Source: Rhodospirillales bacterium
Lineage (GTDB): Bacteria > Pseudomonadota > Alphaproteobacteria > Rhodospirillales > Casp-alpha2
Length of the DNA stretch: 5,525 bases
Assembly (NCBI GenBank): GCA_018664265.1
Contig: JABJOR010000292.1
Coordinates: 1-5,525 of the forward strand
Reading direction: 5' to 3'
Shown: piece by piece, positions 1-5,525 of the stretch
Numbering within the stretch: position 1 is the first letter of the stretch
Layout: every line of letters begins with the position of its first letter
Translations under genes and position numbers: made by a program
The notes under the pieces: model-generated
Told to the model about the DNA's origin: nothing
What the model saw: only the letters and a program-made list of their open reading frames with translations
Database searches by the model: none

Positions 1-902
1 ATGTATTTGGCCTGATCAGCTAGACGCTTTGTATCGGTTGAGTAAACAATGAAATCAAGAGCACCTTTTATATTTGGAGCTCCCTTTGGAATAGCCCAAA
101 GATCAAGGTCCATAATTTGAGCATCCCATATGATTTCGAATGGTTTATTTTCAGATACTTGTGCGCCGAAGATACGACCATTATAGGCAATTGTCATGGC
201 TACTTCGCCATCAGCAAGCATCTGTGGAGGCTGAGCGCCAGCTTCCCACCAAACAGCGTCATTCTTAATTGTATCCAATTTAGCGAAAGCGCGATCAACC
301 CCAGCAGCAGTATCAAGCATTGCATATACTTCTGAAGCAGGAACACCATCAGCCATCAAAGCCATTTCCAGGTTAGGCTTAGGTCCTTTGCGCAATCCGC
401 GTTTACCAGGAAAGTCAGCTGTATTAAAGAAATCAGCCATTGTTGTAGGGGCATTGCCTGGGAACTTCGTGGTGTCATAGGCCGCAACTGTAGACCATAC
501 GATAGTGCCTACGGCACATTCGCTGATCGCACCATCGATGAAGTCATTGGCAGCAGACGTTCCATCAGGCGCTGCAGGCAAGATGCTTGGATCAATTGAT
601 TCAAACAGGCCTTCATCACAACCACGAACGGCGTCTGAAAGTTCTACATCAATCAGATCCCAAGTGACGTTTCCGGCTTCAACCTGGGCTTTAACTTCAG
701 CCAGGCCACCAGAATAATCTTCTGAATTGATCGTCGTACCGGTTTTTGCAGTATAAGGCTTGTGATAGGCCTCAACCTGACTTTTCGTATAACCACCACC
801 CCAGGAAACAACCGTTAAACTGTCAGCTTTGGCGATAGTAGACGTAGCTGCAACAAGAACTGCTGCTGCTGCAATAGTTGAAAATTTGAGTAACTTACTC
901 AT
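1..902 (-). CDS. Periplasmic substrate-binding protein of a polyamine-type ABC importer (3' end missing)
   Basis: This would capture the solute in the periplasm and deliver it to the membrane permeases of the importer powered by the ATPase encoded just upstream. The first 300 residues are present and the frame is open to the window edge. Relatives are usually about 340-360 residues, so roughly the last 40-60 are missing. Residues 1-26 form a signal peptide: basic start (MSKLLK), Ala/Val-rich core, AKA cleavage site before Asp27. The mature protein begins with LTVVSWGGGY, and has a YSGGLAEVKAQVEAGNVTWDL stretch at 63-83, as in PotD-like proteins. Other family-like stretches are VWWEAGAQPPQMLADGE (217-233) and AYNGRI (239-244). 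Cys95 and Cys129 are the two mature-chain cysteines and might form a disulphide. The ATG at 902 is set by the signal peptide and by an AGGGAG ribosome site 9 bases upstream. The substrate is unproven; polyamine is inferred from family resemblance, and other amines or opine-like compounds are possible. Confidence 0.9.
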   Translation of the reverse strand, partial: MSKLLKFSTIAAAAVLVAATSTIAKADSLTVVSWGGGYTKSQVEAYHKPYTAKTGTTINSEDYSGGLAEVKAQVEAGNVTWDLIDVELSDAVRGCDEGLFESIDPSILPAAPDGTSAANDFIDGAISECAVGTIVWSTVAAYDTTKFPGNAPTTMADFFNTADFPGKRGLRKGPKPNLEMALMADGVPASEVYAMLDTAAGVDRAFAKLDTIKNDAVWWEAGAQPPQMLADGEVAMTIAYNGRIFGAQVSENKPFEIIWDAQIMDLDLWAIPKGAPNIKGALDFIVYSTDTKRLADQAKY

Positions 903-911
903 TCTTATTTT

Positions 912-917
912 CTCCCT
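912..917 (-). promoter_or_regulatory. Ribosome binding site of the substrate-binding protein gene
   Basis: On the minus strand AGGGAG lies 9 bases before the ATG at 902. It is a strong purine-rich Shine-Dalgarno match at normal spacing and supports the chosen start. Confidence 0.75.
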
Positions 918-991
918 GTTAAATAGTCGCTTTTTAGGGCAACCCTCTATGCCACAAAATTAGAATGCGGCGGCTCATAGAAAAACATACT

Positions 992-1018
992 TGCCATATT
1001 AGGCTTTAAAACATGGCA
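992..1018 (-). repeat. Inverted repeat between the ATPase and binding-protein genes
   Basis: TGCCAT and ATGGCA arms of 6 bp are separated by a 15-base loop in the 149-bp gap between the two transporter genes. In the transcript this could fold into a modest hairpin just after the ATPase stop codon. No T-run follows it, so it is not a standard intrinsic terminator. Importer operons often carry an intercistronic structure that shapes transcript level around the binding-protein gene, but that role is inference here. The rest of the gap (903-1051) shows only the ribosome site and no convincing promoter. Confidence 0.3.
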
Positions 1019-1051
1019 GAATCATGTCTTCGCTAAAATCGTTTTAATACT

Positions 1052-2155
1052 TTACAGTCCTGTATATTCATCCAGCGCCCGGCAATCCTCAGCCATCCAG
1101 CCAACCTTAACGGTTTGCCCTTCCTGCATCTGAACATGATGGGCACCATTAGGAACCTTAATAATAAATTCATTATTGCCACAAACATTGACCCGCGTCC
1201 GGATATGATCGCCGAGATAAATCAGCTCTTCAACTTTGGCATCAAATACATTATCAAAATCTCCACCTTCCACACTAACGGTGACTCTCTCAGGACGCAA
1301 TGACAATGTTGAGCGTTCTCCGGAACTGGTTACATTAACTCTCAATGCTTTAATCACATCCCCGGAATCAAGTTTGATGACAGCCGCATCACCATTAATT
1401 TCGGCAACATTTCCATCAAGTTTATTATTTTCCCCAATAAACTGGGCAACAAAGGCATTATCGGGTTTTTCATAAAGATCGACTGGGGAGTCCAGTTGCT
1501 GGACCACACCATCTTCAAACACGGCAATCCTGTTGGACATGGTGAGCGCCTCGGATTGATCATGGGTCACATAGACCACCGTCACCCCGAGATCTTCATG
1601 GATATGCTTGATTTCATACTGCATTTGCTCGCGCAACTGCTTGTCCAGGGCACCAAGGGGCTCATCCATCAAAATAAGTTCTGGATCAAACACCAAGGCG
1701 CGGGCCACAGCCACACGCTGTTGCTGTCCACCGGATAATTGAGCAGGTCTACGGAACCCAAAGCCACCTAACTGTACCATATCCAAAGCCCGATTAACCT
1801 TCGCTTCGGTTTCGGCCTTGCCCATACCACGGACTTCAAGCGGAAAAGCCAGGTTCTCTGCGACAGTCATATGAGGGAATAAGGCATAGTTTTGAAAGAC
1901 CATGCCAATTCCGCGTTTATGCGGGGCGACATTATTGATGGGTTTGCCATCAAGTAAAATGTCACCATGGGTGGCAGGCTCAAATCCGGCAAGCATCATC
2001 AGGCAGGTCGTCTTGCCAGATCCGGAGGGGCCGAGCATCGTGAGAAATTCCCCACGGGCGATATCAAGGTTAAAATCTTTTACGACAAGCGTTTCGCCAT
2101 CGTAACTCTTCTGCACCCCGACAAACCGCACAAGCGGGTCAGTAATATCAGACAT
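1052..2155 (-). CDS. ABC transporter ATP-binding protein, PotA-like (polyamine-type importer)
   Basis: Cytoplasmic ATPase that drives an importer of the spermidine/putrescine type. The 367-residue protein carries all the nucleotide-binding motifs: Walker A GPSGSGKTT (42-50), Q-loop Gln88 in MVFQNYALFPHMTVAENLAF, ABC signature LSGGQQQR (140-147), Walker B LILMDEP (160-166), D-loop GALD (168-171) and switch His198 in VTHDQ. The VAQFIGENN stretch (236-244) leads into a C-terminal TOBE-like regulatory domain, with SLRPERV at 285-291 as the usual landmark. Its length is normal for the family. The frame is open up to an ATG at 2233, but that start has no ribosome site and would add 26 atypical residues. 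The ATG at 2155 has AGGGAG close upstream and begins MSDITDPLVRFVGVQKSY, where homologues normally begin. It is the first of the two transporter genes here, with the binding-protein gene 149 bp downstream. Function as an importer ATPase is near certain; the substrate is inferred. Confidence 0.95.
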   Translation of the reverse strand: MSDITDPLVRFVGVQKSYDGETLVVKDFNLDIARGEFLTMLGPSGSGKTTCLMMLAGFEPATHGDILLDGKPINNVAPHKRGIGMVFQNYALFPHMTVAENLAFPLEVRGMGKAETEAKVNRALDMVQLGGFGFRRPAQLSGGQQQRVAVARALVFDPELILMDEPLGALDKQLREQMQYEIKHIHEDLGVTVVYVTHDQSEALTMSNRIAVFEDGVVQQLDSPVDLYEKPDNAFVAQFIGENNKLDGNVAEINGDAAVIKLDSGDVIKALRVNVTSSGERSTLSLRPERVTVSVEGGDFDNVFDAKVEELIYLGDHIRTRVNVCGNNEFIIKVPNGAHHVQMQEGQTVKVGWMAEDCRALDEYTGL

Positions 2156-2159
2156 TCGT

Positions 2160-2165
2160 CTCCCT
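2160..2165 (-). promoter_or_regulatory. Ribosome binding site deciding the ATPase start
   Basis: On the minus strand AGGGAG ends 4 bases before the ATG at 2155. The spacing is a little short but usable. The alternative upstream ATG at 2233 has no such site, so this element decides the start. Confidence 0.6.
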
Positions 2166-2170
2166 AAACT

Positions 2171-2210
2171 TCCCAGAATTCTTTTTTGACTCTCAGAATT
2201 CTTGTTTGTG
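2171..2210. repeat. 20-bp imperfect tandem duplication with AGAATTCT palindromes
   Basis: Two adjacent 20-bp units (2171-2190 and 2191-2210) match at 16 of their first 18 bases. Each contains the palindrome AGAATTCT (2175-2182 and 2195-2202), so the palindromes repeat at exactly 20 bp, close to two helical turns. With the ATPase start at 2155 this lies in its 5' leader, directly upstream of the ribosome site. The arrangement could be a paired operator for a dimeric regulator, or simply a small slippage duplication. The sequence shows the repeat; a regulatory role is inference. Confidence 0.55.
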
Positions 2211-2356
2211 AATGCTTCTGTCACGAAAACCATGATCCACGAGCATTTTCTAAAATGACCCTAACACATGAAACTCCAATTTTTCAAATAGCAATTTCAT
2301 AAAAGGAAAGTAAATTTGTTTCAGAACCATTGAAATTGAAGGAAACAGTTTTATTC

Positions 2357-2384
2357 CATATATAGAAACTTGCAATTCAGTCAA
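2357..2384 (-). promoter_or_regulatory. Candidate housekeeping promoter for the transporter genes
   Basis: On the minus strand TTGACT (2384-2379) is followed after 16 bases by TATATG (2362-2357), giving 5/6 and 4/6 matches to the sigma-70-type hexamers. Transcription would start near 2350, leaving a leader of about 195 bases that includes the tandem duplication. Chance matches are common in DNA this AT-rich, so this is only a candidate. Confidence 0.3.
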
Positions 2385-2407
2385 AATAACAAAAAATTAT
2401 ATATTAA

Positions 2408-2436
2408 TTGACAAAAAAATATTTTTACATAAGAAT
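2408..2436 (+). promoter_or_regulatory. Candidate promoter (perfect -35) facing the chemoreceptor gene
   Basis: A perfect TTGACA (2408-2413) is followed after 17 bases by AAGAAT (2431-2436), a 4/6 match to a -10 hexamer. Transcription would begin near 2443, giving a leader of about 250 bases before the chemoreceptor. No sigma-28 (flagellar) promoter pattern was found in this gap. Confidence 0.25.
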
Positions 2437-2462
2437 AATAATCTAATTTGTATTAAAAATAA

Positions 2463-2476
2463 CATGAAAATTCATG
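2463..2476. repeat. Short palindrome, possible operator
   Basis: CATGAA and TTCATG arms are separated by AA, giving a 14-bp near-perfect dyad in the middle of the intergenic region. Size and symmetry fit a dimeric repressor or activator site, but short palindromes arise easily by chance in AT-rich DNA and no regulator is encoded nearby. Confidence 0.3.
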
Positions 2477-2574
2477 ATTATTTACATATTTTTATTTAAG
2501 GAAAAAAATTATTACAAAGTATTATTGTTATCGAAATTAATATATTCAGATGCTTTTTAAATAAATATTTTCAT

Positions 2575-2603
2575 TTCGCTAAATAGATTTTTAAAAATAT
2601 AGT
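2575..2603 (+). promoter_or_regulatory. Candidate proximal promoter of the chemoreceptor gene
   Basis: TATAGT (2598-2603, 5/6 match to the -10 hexamer) lies 17 bases after a weak TTCGCT (2575-2580, 3/6). AT-rich DNA upstream could act as an UP element. The leader would be about 85 bases, a more usual length than from the distal candidate. Confidence 0.3.
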
Positions 2604-2680
2604 TAGATTAATTCTACGAACAGACACACCAAGGGTAGCGGCACATAATTTAACTTGAAACACAGCACCTCTTTACGAAA

Positions 2681-2686
2681 AGGAAG
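2681..2686 (+). promoter_or_regulatory. Ribosome binding site of the chemoreceptor gene
   Basis: AGGAAG lies 8 bases before the ATG at 2695. This is good spacing, and the only ribosome site near the first transmembrane segment, so it fixes the start. Confidence 0.7.
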
Positions 2687-2694
2687 AACAAACT

Positions 2695-5525
2695 ATGTTT
2701 GGTATAACCTTAAAATTAAAGTCCCGCTTGATTTCCTGCTTCTTGTTAATAGGCCTGATACCGTTTGCTGTAATTAGCATTCTATCCGTGCAAAAAAGCG
2801 GAGACGCCCTTGAGAAATCAGCGTTCAATCAACTTCAGAGCATCCGCGAAGTCAAAAAAACCCAAGTTAATGATTATCTGGCAGCCCGTGAAAATGACAT
2901 GGAAGTTTTGACATCAACGGCAACGACGTTGATGGAAGAAGCGTTCGAAAAACTCACGGCAGTCCGCGCCAATAAGAAGAATGCCGTTGAAAGTTATTTT
3001 AACAATATACAAGGACAGATACTAACTCTGTCCAAAGACACAATGATCATTGATGCCATGCAAACATACCGCTCAAGTTTCAGCAACTTTGGCAGAAACT
3101 TGAACGACTCAGACATTGTCCGCATGCGCAAAGAATTGGGCCAATATTATTCTGATCAGTTTCAAATTGAATATGAGAACCAAAATAACAACGCATCTAT
3201 TGATGTTGGCTCTGTTTTGGCATCGTTGTCTGAGAAAGCTGTTTTATTCCAGCATGAGTATATTTTGAAAAATGCCAATCCTCTTGGTAACAAACACCTG
3301 TTGAATGCGGGCAGTGATAAATCCGATTACACCAAAGCACACAAAAAATTCCACCCCGCTTTTAGAGAGTTCCTGGAGCAGTTTGGATACTATGATATCT
3401 TCCTGGTCGATTCCCAAAGTGGCAACATGGTTTATTCTGTATTTAAAGAACTGGACTATGCGACAAACTTGATAAATGGCCCTTGGGCAGATACAGGCCT
3501 TGGCAGGGTCTTCAAAGAAGCAAATGCTTCTGATGACCCGAATTTCGTAGCCTTCGATGACTTGGCTCTCTACGCTCCGTCCTACAATGCCCCTGCCGGG
3601 TTCATAGCGTCTCCCGTGTTTAATGCCTTCGGGCTAAAATCTGGCGTCCTAATATTCCAGATGCCGCTAGATGCGATCTCGAATGTTATGAGCGAACGTG
3701 CCGGTTTGGGCAAAACGGGAGAAACATACCTGGTTGGGCAAGATATGTTGATGCGCTCAAATTCATATCTGGACCCAGAACATCATTCCGTTACGGCCTC
3801 CTTCCGACACCCGGACAAAGGCAGTGTTGAAACTGAGGCCTCGAAAAGGGCTCTCAATGGTGAAACATCAGAAGATATCGTCGTAGATTATACTGGTGGC
3901 ACCGTGATGTCCGCATGGACGCCCATTAATGCTTTTGGATTAACCTGGGCACTGCTTGCAGAAATCGATTTGGCGGAAGCCGTTATCCCAGTGGACGCCT
4001 CTGGCAAGAACTACTATCAAAAATATGTTGATCTTTACGGTTACTACGATCTGTTCCTGATACAGTCTAATGGCTATGTTTTTTACACAGCTGCGGAAGA
4101 AGTTGATCTTCATACCAATATGGTATCAGGCAAATACATGGATTCCGGCCTCGGAAAATTAACCCGGCGGGTCATTGAATCTCGAAAATTTACCATTGAA
4201 GACTTTGCCCCTTATGCGCCATCCAATGGTGATCCGGCAGCCTTCATGGCCATGCCAATTGTTCATCCCGAAGATAACGAAGTTGAAGTCATTGTTGCGC
4301 TTCAGTTATCACTGGACAACATCAATGCCATGATGACTGAAAGAGCAGGATTGGGGGAAACCGGAGAAAGTTACTTAATTGGCTCAGATAAATTAATGCG
4401 ATCTGATTCATTTCTTGATCCTGAAAATCATACAGTCAATGCATCGTTTGCCGATCCAGTCAAAGGAATCGTTGATACCGAAGCGGCTCGTGAAGTCTTG
4501 AATGGCAAGACAGCAGAACACATTATCATCGATTATAACGGCAATCCTGTACTGTCAGCCTACACACCAATCCAGGTCGGAGATACTGTTTGGGGCCTAA
4601 TTGTCGAAATCGATGAATCAGAAGCTTTTGCGGCTATTAGCAACATGCAAATAATGATGATGGTCATAGCAGTTATTGGTGTTATTGCCATCATTGGAAC
4701 AGGTTTTATAATCGCCCGCAGCATCGCCAATCCAATCATTGAAATAACCGATACAATGACAGAAATGTCTGGCGGCAACGCAAATGTTGAAATTCCCGCT
4801 AAAGATCGCGCCGATGAAGTTGGTGACATAGCAGAAGCTGTGCAAGTTTTCAAAGACGGCATGATTGAGCGCCAGGAACTTCGTGAAGAAGCTGAAAATG
4901 AGCGCATCGCTCGCGAGCAACGTCAAAAAGAACGTGACGAAGCTGCAGAAAAGGAACGACTGGCACAAGAAACTGCCAATCGTGAGGAGCATGAAAGAAA
5001 TGAAGCTAAACTCAAGTTCCTTACCGATGTCACTGGCGAATTTGAATCCCGCATAGGTGAAGTTGTTGAAACCGTAGCCGGGGCAGCAACTCAGTTGTTA
5101 TCTTCTTCCAGCACCATGGCAACAACAGCTGAGCAAACCAATGCACAATCCTTGGCTGTTGCCTCTGCATCCGAAGAGGCCAGCAGCAATGTTCAAACAG
5201 TTGCAACTGCCGCTGAGGAGTTATCCAGTTCGATCAATGAAATCACCCGCCAAGTGGCTGATTCATCAACCATGTCCTCGAACGCCGTAGAAGAGGCTCA
5301 AAACAGCCACAATGCTGTTCAAGGGCTGGTTGCTTCTGCCAAGCAAATTGGTGAAGTTGTTGAATTGATCACCGACATTGCAGAACAGACCAACCTGCTG
5401 GCATTGAACGCCACAATTGAGGCCGCACGTGCTGGTGATGCAGGTAAAGGCTTTGCCGTTGTGGCAGCAGAAGTCAAAAACCTTGCAAATCAAACGGCAA
5501 GGGCAACAGAACAAATTGGTGCTCA
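2695..5525 (+). CDS. Methyl-accepting chemotaxis protein with duplicated Cache-like sensor (3' end missing)
   Basis: Inner-membrane chemoreceptor that would bind a ligand outside the cytoplasmic membrane and control CheA/CheW signalling to the flagellar motor. The frame is open for 943 codons up to the window edge. In order: a transmembrane helix at about 12-32; a helical region (40-222) containing a 40-residue duplication; two tandem Cache-like units (about 231-425 and 449-640); a second transmembrane helix (about 651-674); a HAMP domain (about 675-722, with the ANPI proline motif); a highly charged Glu/Arg/Lys coiled coil (about 723-775); then the signalling domain. The signalling tip is visible at 895-915, [12 protein letters not shown] followed by IEAARAGD, and continues [15 protein letters not shown]. 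The rest of the return helix, probably around 100 residues or more, is missing. The extracytoplasmic part of about 615 residues is much longer than the 150-300 usual for chemoreceptors. Receptor function is secure; the ligand cannot be read from sequence. It diverges from the transporter genes. Confidence 0.96.
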   Translation, partial: MFGITLKLKSRLISCFLLIGLIPFAVISILSVQKSGDALEKSAFNQLQSIREVKKTQVNDYLAARENDMEVLTSTATTLMEEAFEKLTAVRANKKNAVESYFNNIQGQILTLSKDTMIIDAMQTYRSSFSNFGRNLNDSDIVRMRKELGQYYSDQFQIEYENQNNNASIDVGSVLASLSEKAVLFQHEYILKNANPLGNKHLLNAGSDKSDYTKAHKKFHPAFREFLEQFGYYDIFLVDSQSGNMVYSVFKELDYATNLINGPWADTGLGRVFKEANASDDPNFVAFDDLALYAPSYNAPAGFIASPVFNAFGLKSGVLIFQMPLDAISNVMSERAGLGKTGETYLVGQDMLMRSNSYLDPEHHSVTASFRHPDKGSVETEASKRALNGETSEDIVVDYTGGTVMSAWTPINAFGLTWALLAEIDLAEAVIPVDASGKNYYQKYVDLYGYYDLFLIQSNGYVFYTAAEEVDLHTNMVSGKYMDSGLGKLTRRVIESRKFTIEDFAPYAPSNGDPAAFMAMPIVHPEDNEVEVIVALQLSLDNINAMMTERAGLGETGESYLIGSDKLMRSDSFLDPENHTVNASFADPVKGIVDTEAAREVLNGKTAEHIIIDYNGNPVLSAYTPIQVGDTVWGLIVEIDESEAFAAISNMQIMMMVIAVIGVIAIIGTGFIIARSIANPIIEITDTMTEMSGGNANVEIPAKDRADEVGDIAEAVQVFKDGMIERQELREEAENERIAREQRQKERDEAAEKERLAQETANREEHERNEAKLKFLTDVTGEFESRIGEVVETVAGAATQLLSSSSTMATTAEQTNAQSLAVASASEEASSNVQTVATAAEELSSSINEITRQVADSSTMSSNAVEEAQNSHNAVQGLVASAKQIGEVVELITDIAEQTNLLALNATIEAARAGDAGKGFAVVAAEVKNLANQTARATEQIGA
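2821..3060 (+). repeat. 40-residue helical tandem repeat in the chemoreceptor
   Basis: Residues 43-82 and 83-122 align without gaps, both starting Ala-Phe and sharing Leu, Arg, Lys-Lys, Val, Tyr and Leu at equal positions (9 of 40 identical, several more conservative). The shared pattern is AF..L...R..KK..V..Y, followed later by L. This looks like repeated amphipathic helix units following the first membrane helix. They probably form the long stalk helices that carry the sensor modules. Similar repeats occur in other large chemoreceptors of this style. Confidence 0.5.
3385..3969 (+). repeat. Cache-like sensor unit A of the chemoreceptor (residues 231-425)
   Basis: First copy of the duplicated sensor. 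It begins [18 protein letters not shown] and has the [35 protein letters not shown] and [11 protein letters not shown] landmarks, ending at LLAEID. Two beta-strand-rich segments (the FLVD..G..VY part and the [12 protein letters not shown] part) suggest two PAS-like lobes in one unit. It lies in the extracytoplasmic region between the transmembrane helices. The Cache assignment is by resemblance. Confidence 0.75.
4039..4614 (+). repeat. Cache-like sensor unit B of the chemoreceptor (residues 449-640)
   Basis: Second copy, beginning [17 protein letters not shown], with [46 protein letters not shown] and IVEID matching unit A in order. Residues 549-640 align with 334-425 without gaps at 54 of 92 identities; the N-terminal half is more diverged and differs by about 3 residues in length. 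Codons differ widely between the copies, so the duplication is not recent at DNA level. This unit directly precedes the second membrane helix and is the one positioned to pass signals inward. Confidence 0.75.

Larger units (their letters stand above)
2281..2580. other. Very AT-rich core of the divergent intergenic region
   Basis: By hand count about 54 of these 300 bases are G or C (18%), with the line 2401-2460 at only 6 of 60. The flanking genes are far richer in GC. A- and T-tracts are frequent, including a 12-bp AT palindrome at 2415-2426. No ORF of note, RNA gene or strong terminator is seen. The whole non-coding gap runs from 2156 to 2694. It most likely serves as a double promoter/control region with UP-element-like or bent DNA, and could attract a nucleoid protein. 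Confidence 0.6.

Noticed and set aside
117..717. Plus-strand ORFs of 72 and 70 residues at 117-335 and 505-717
   Set aside because: Both lie antisense within the substrate-binding protein gene, which has clear signal peptide and family motifs; no ribosome sites or recognisable products.
936..946. Small hairpin AGGG-TTG-CCCT followed by A-rich DNA, considered as a terminator
   Set aside because: The stem is only 4 bp, and on the transcribed (minus) strand it is followed by A residues, not a T-run.
939..954. Sigma-54-like promoter before the binding-protein gene (minus strand TGGCAT then TTGC)
   Set aside because: The GG and GC elements are one base too far apart (6 rather than 5 bases between TGGCAT and TTGC), and sigma-54 spacing is strict.
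2156..2233. Upstream ATG at 2233 giving a 393-residue ATPase
   Set aside because: It has no ribosome site, the extra 26 residues do not resemble ABC ATPase N-termini, and the added segment covers the 20-bp tandem duplication. The ATG at 2155 has a good site.
2415..2426. Perfect 12-bp palindrome AAAAATATTTTT
   Set aside because: It is composed only of A and T in a 10% GC stretch, so it is expected by chance and gives no specific signal.
4560..4992. Two overlapping minus-strand ORFs (115 and 124 residues) inside the chemoreceptor gene
   Set aside because: They are antisense to the HAMP and coiled-coil coding region, have low-complexity or Cys/Phe-rich translations, overlap each other, and show no family resemblance.
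5266..5514. Minus-strand 82-residue ORF rich in cysteine
   Set aside because: It is the antisense shadow of the highly conserved chemoreceptor signalling tip; its Cys content comes from Ala/Ala-Thr codons read backwards.

Overview
The window looks like part of a moderate-GC alphaproteobacterial chromosome, most like a Rhodospirillales-type marine or aquatic bacterium. This rests on the style of the chemoreceptor (HAMP, then a long Glu/Arg-rich coiled coil, then a signalling domain with an [24 protein letters not shown] tip) and on the style of the polyamine-type ABC transporter genes. The assignment is by recognition only; no search was run. I see no rRNA, tRNA, insertion sequence, CRISPR array or phage gene.

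Left part (1-2155, minus strand): two genes of a polyamine/spermidine-putrescine-type ABC importer. The ATPase gene (1052-2155) is transcribed first. After a 149-bp gap comes the periplasmic substrate-binding protein gene (1-902), whose 3' end runs off the left edge. The permease genes are not in the window; they would be expected further left, downstream of the binding protein.

Middle (2156-2694): a 539-bp divergent intergenic region. It holds a 20-bp imperfect tandem duplication just upstream of the ATPase gene, a very AT-rich core (about 18% GC by hand count over 2281-2580), a short palindrome, and weak candidate promoters facing both ways. No gene is supported here.

Right part (2695-5525, plus strand): a large transmembrane methyl-accepting chemotaxis protein, open at the right edge after 943 codons. 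Its extracytoplasmic region is unusually long, about 615 residues. It contains a clear tandem duplication of a roughly 195-residue Cache-like sensor module, with 54 of 92 residues identical without gaps in the best-matching part. A shorter 40-residue helical duplication lies ahead of it.

Together the window holds a nutrient importer and a chemoreceptor that diverge from a shared AT-rich control region. A functional link between them (sensing and uptake of the same compound) is possible but is inference from proximity only. I found no convincing wholly new system; the duplicated sensor is the most distinctive item.
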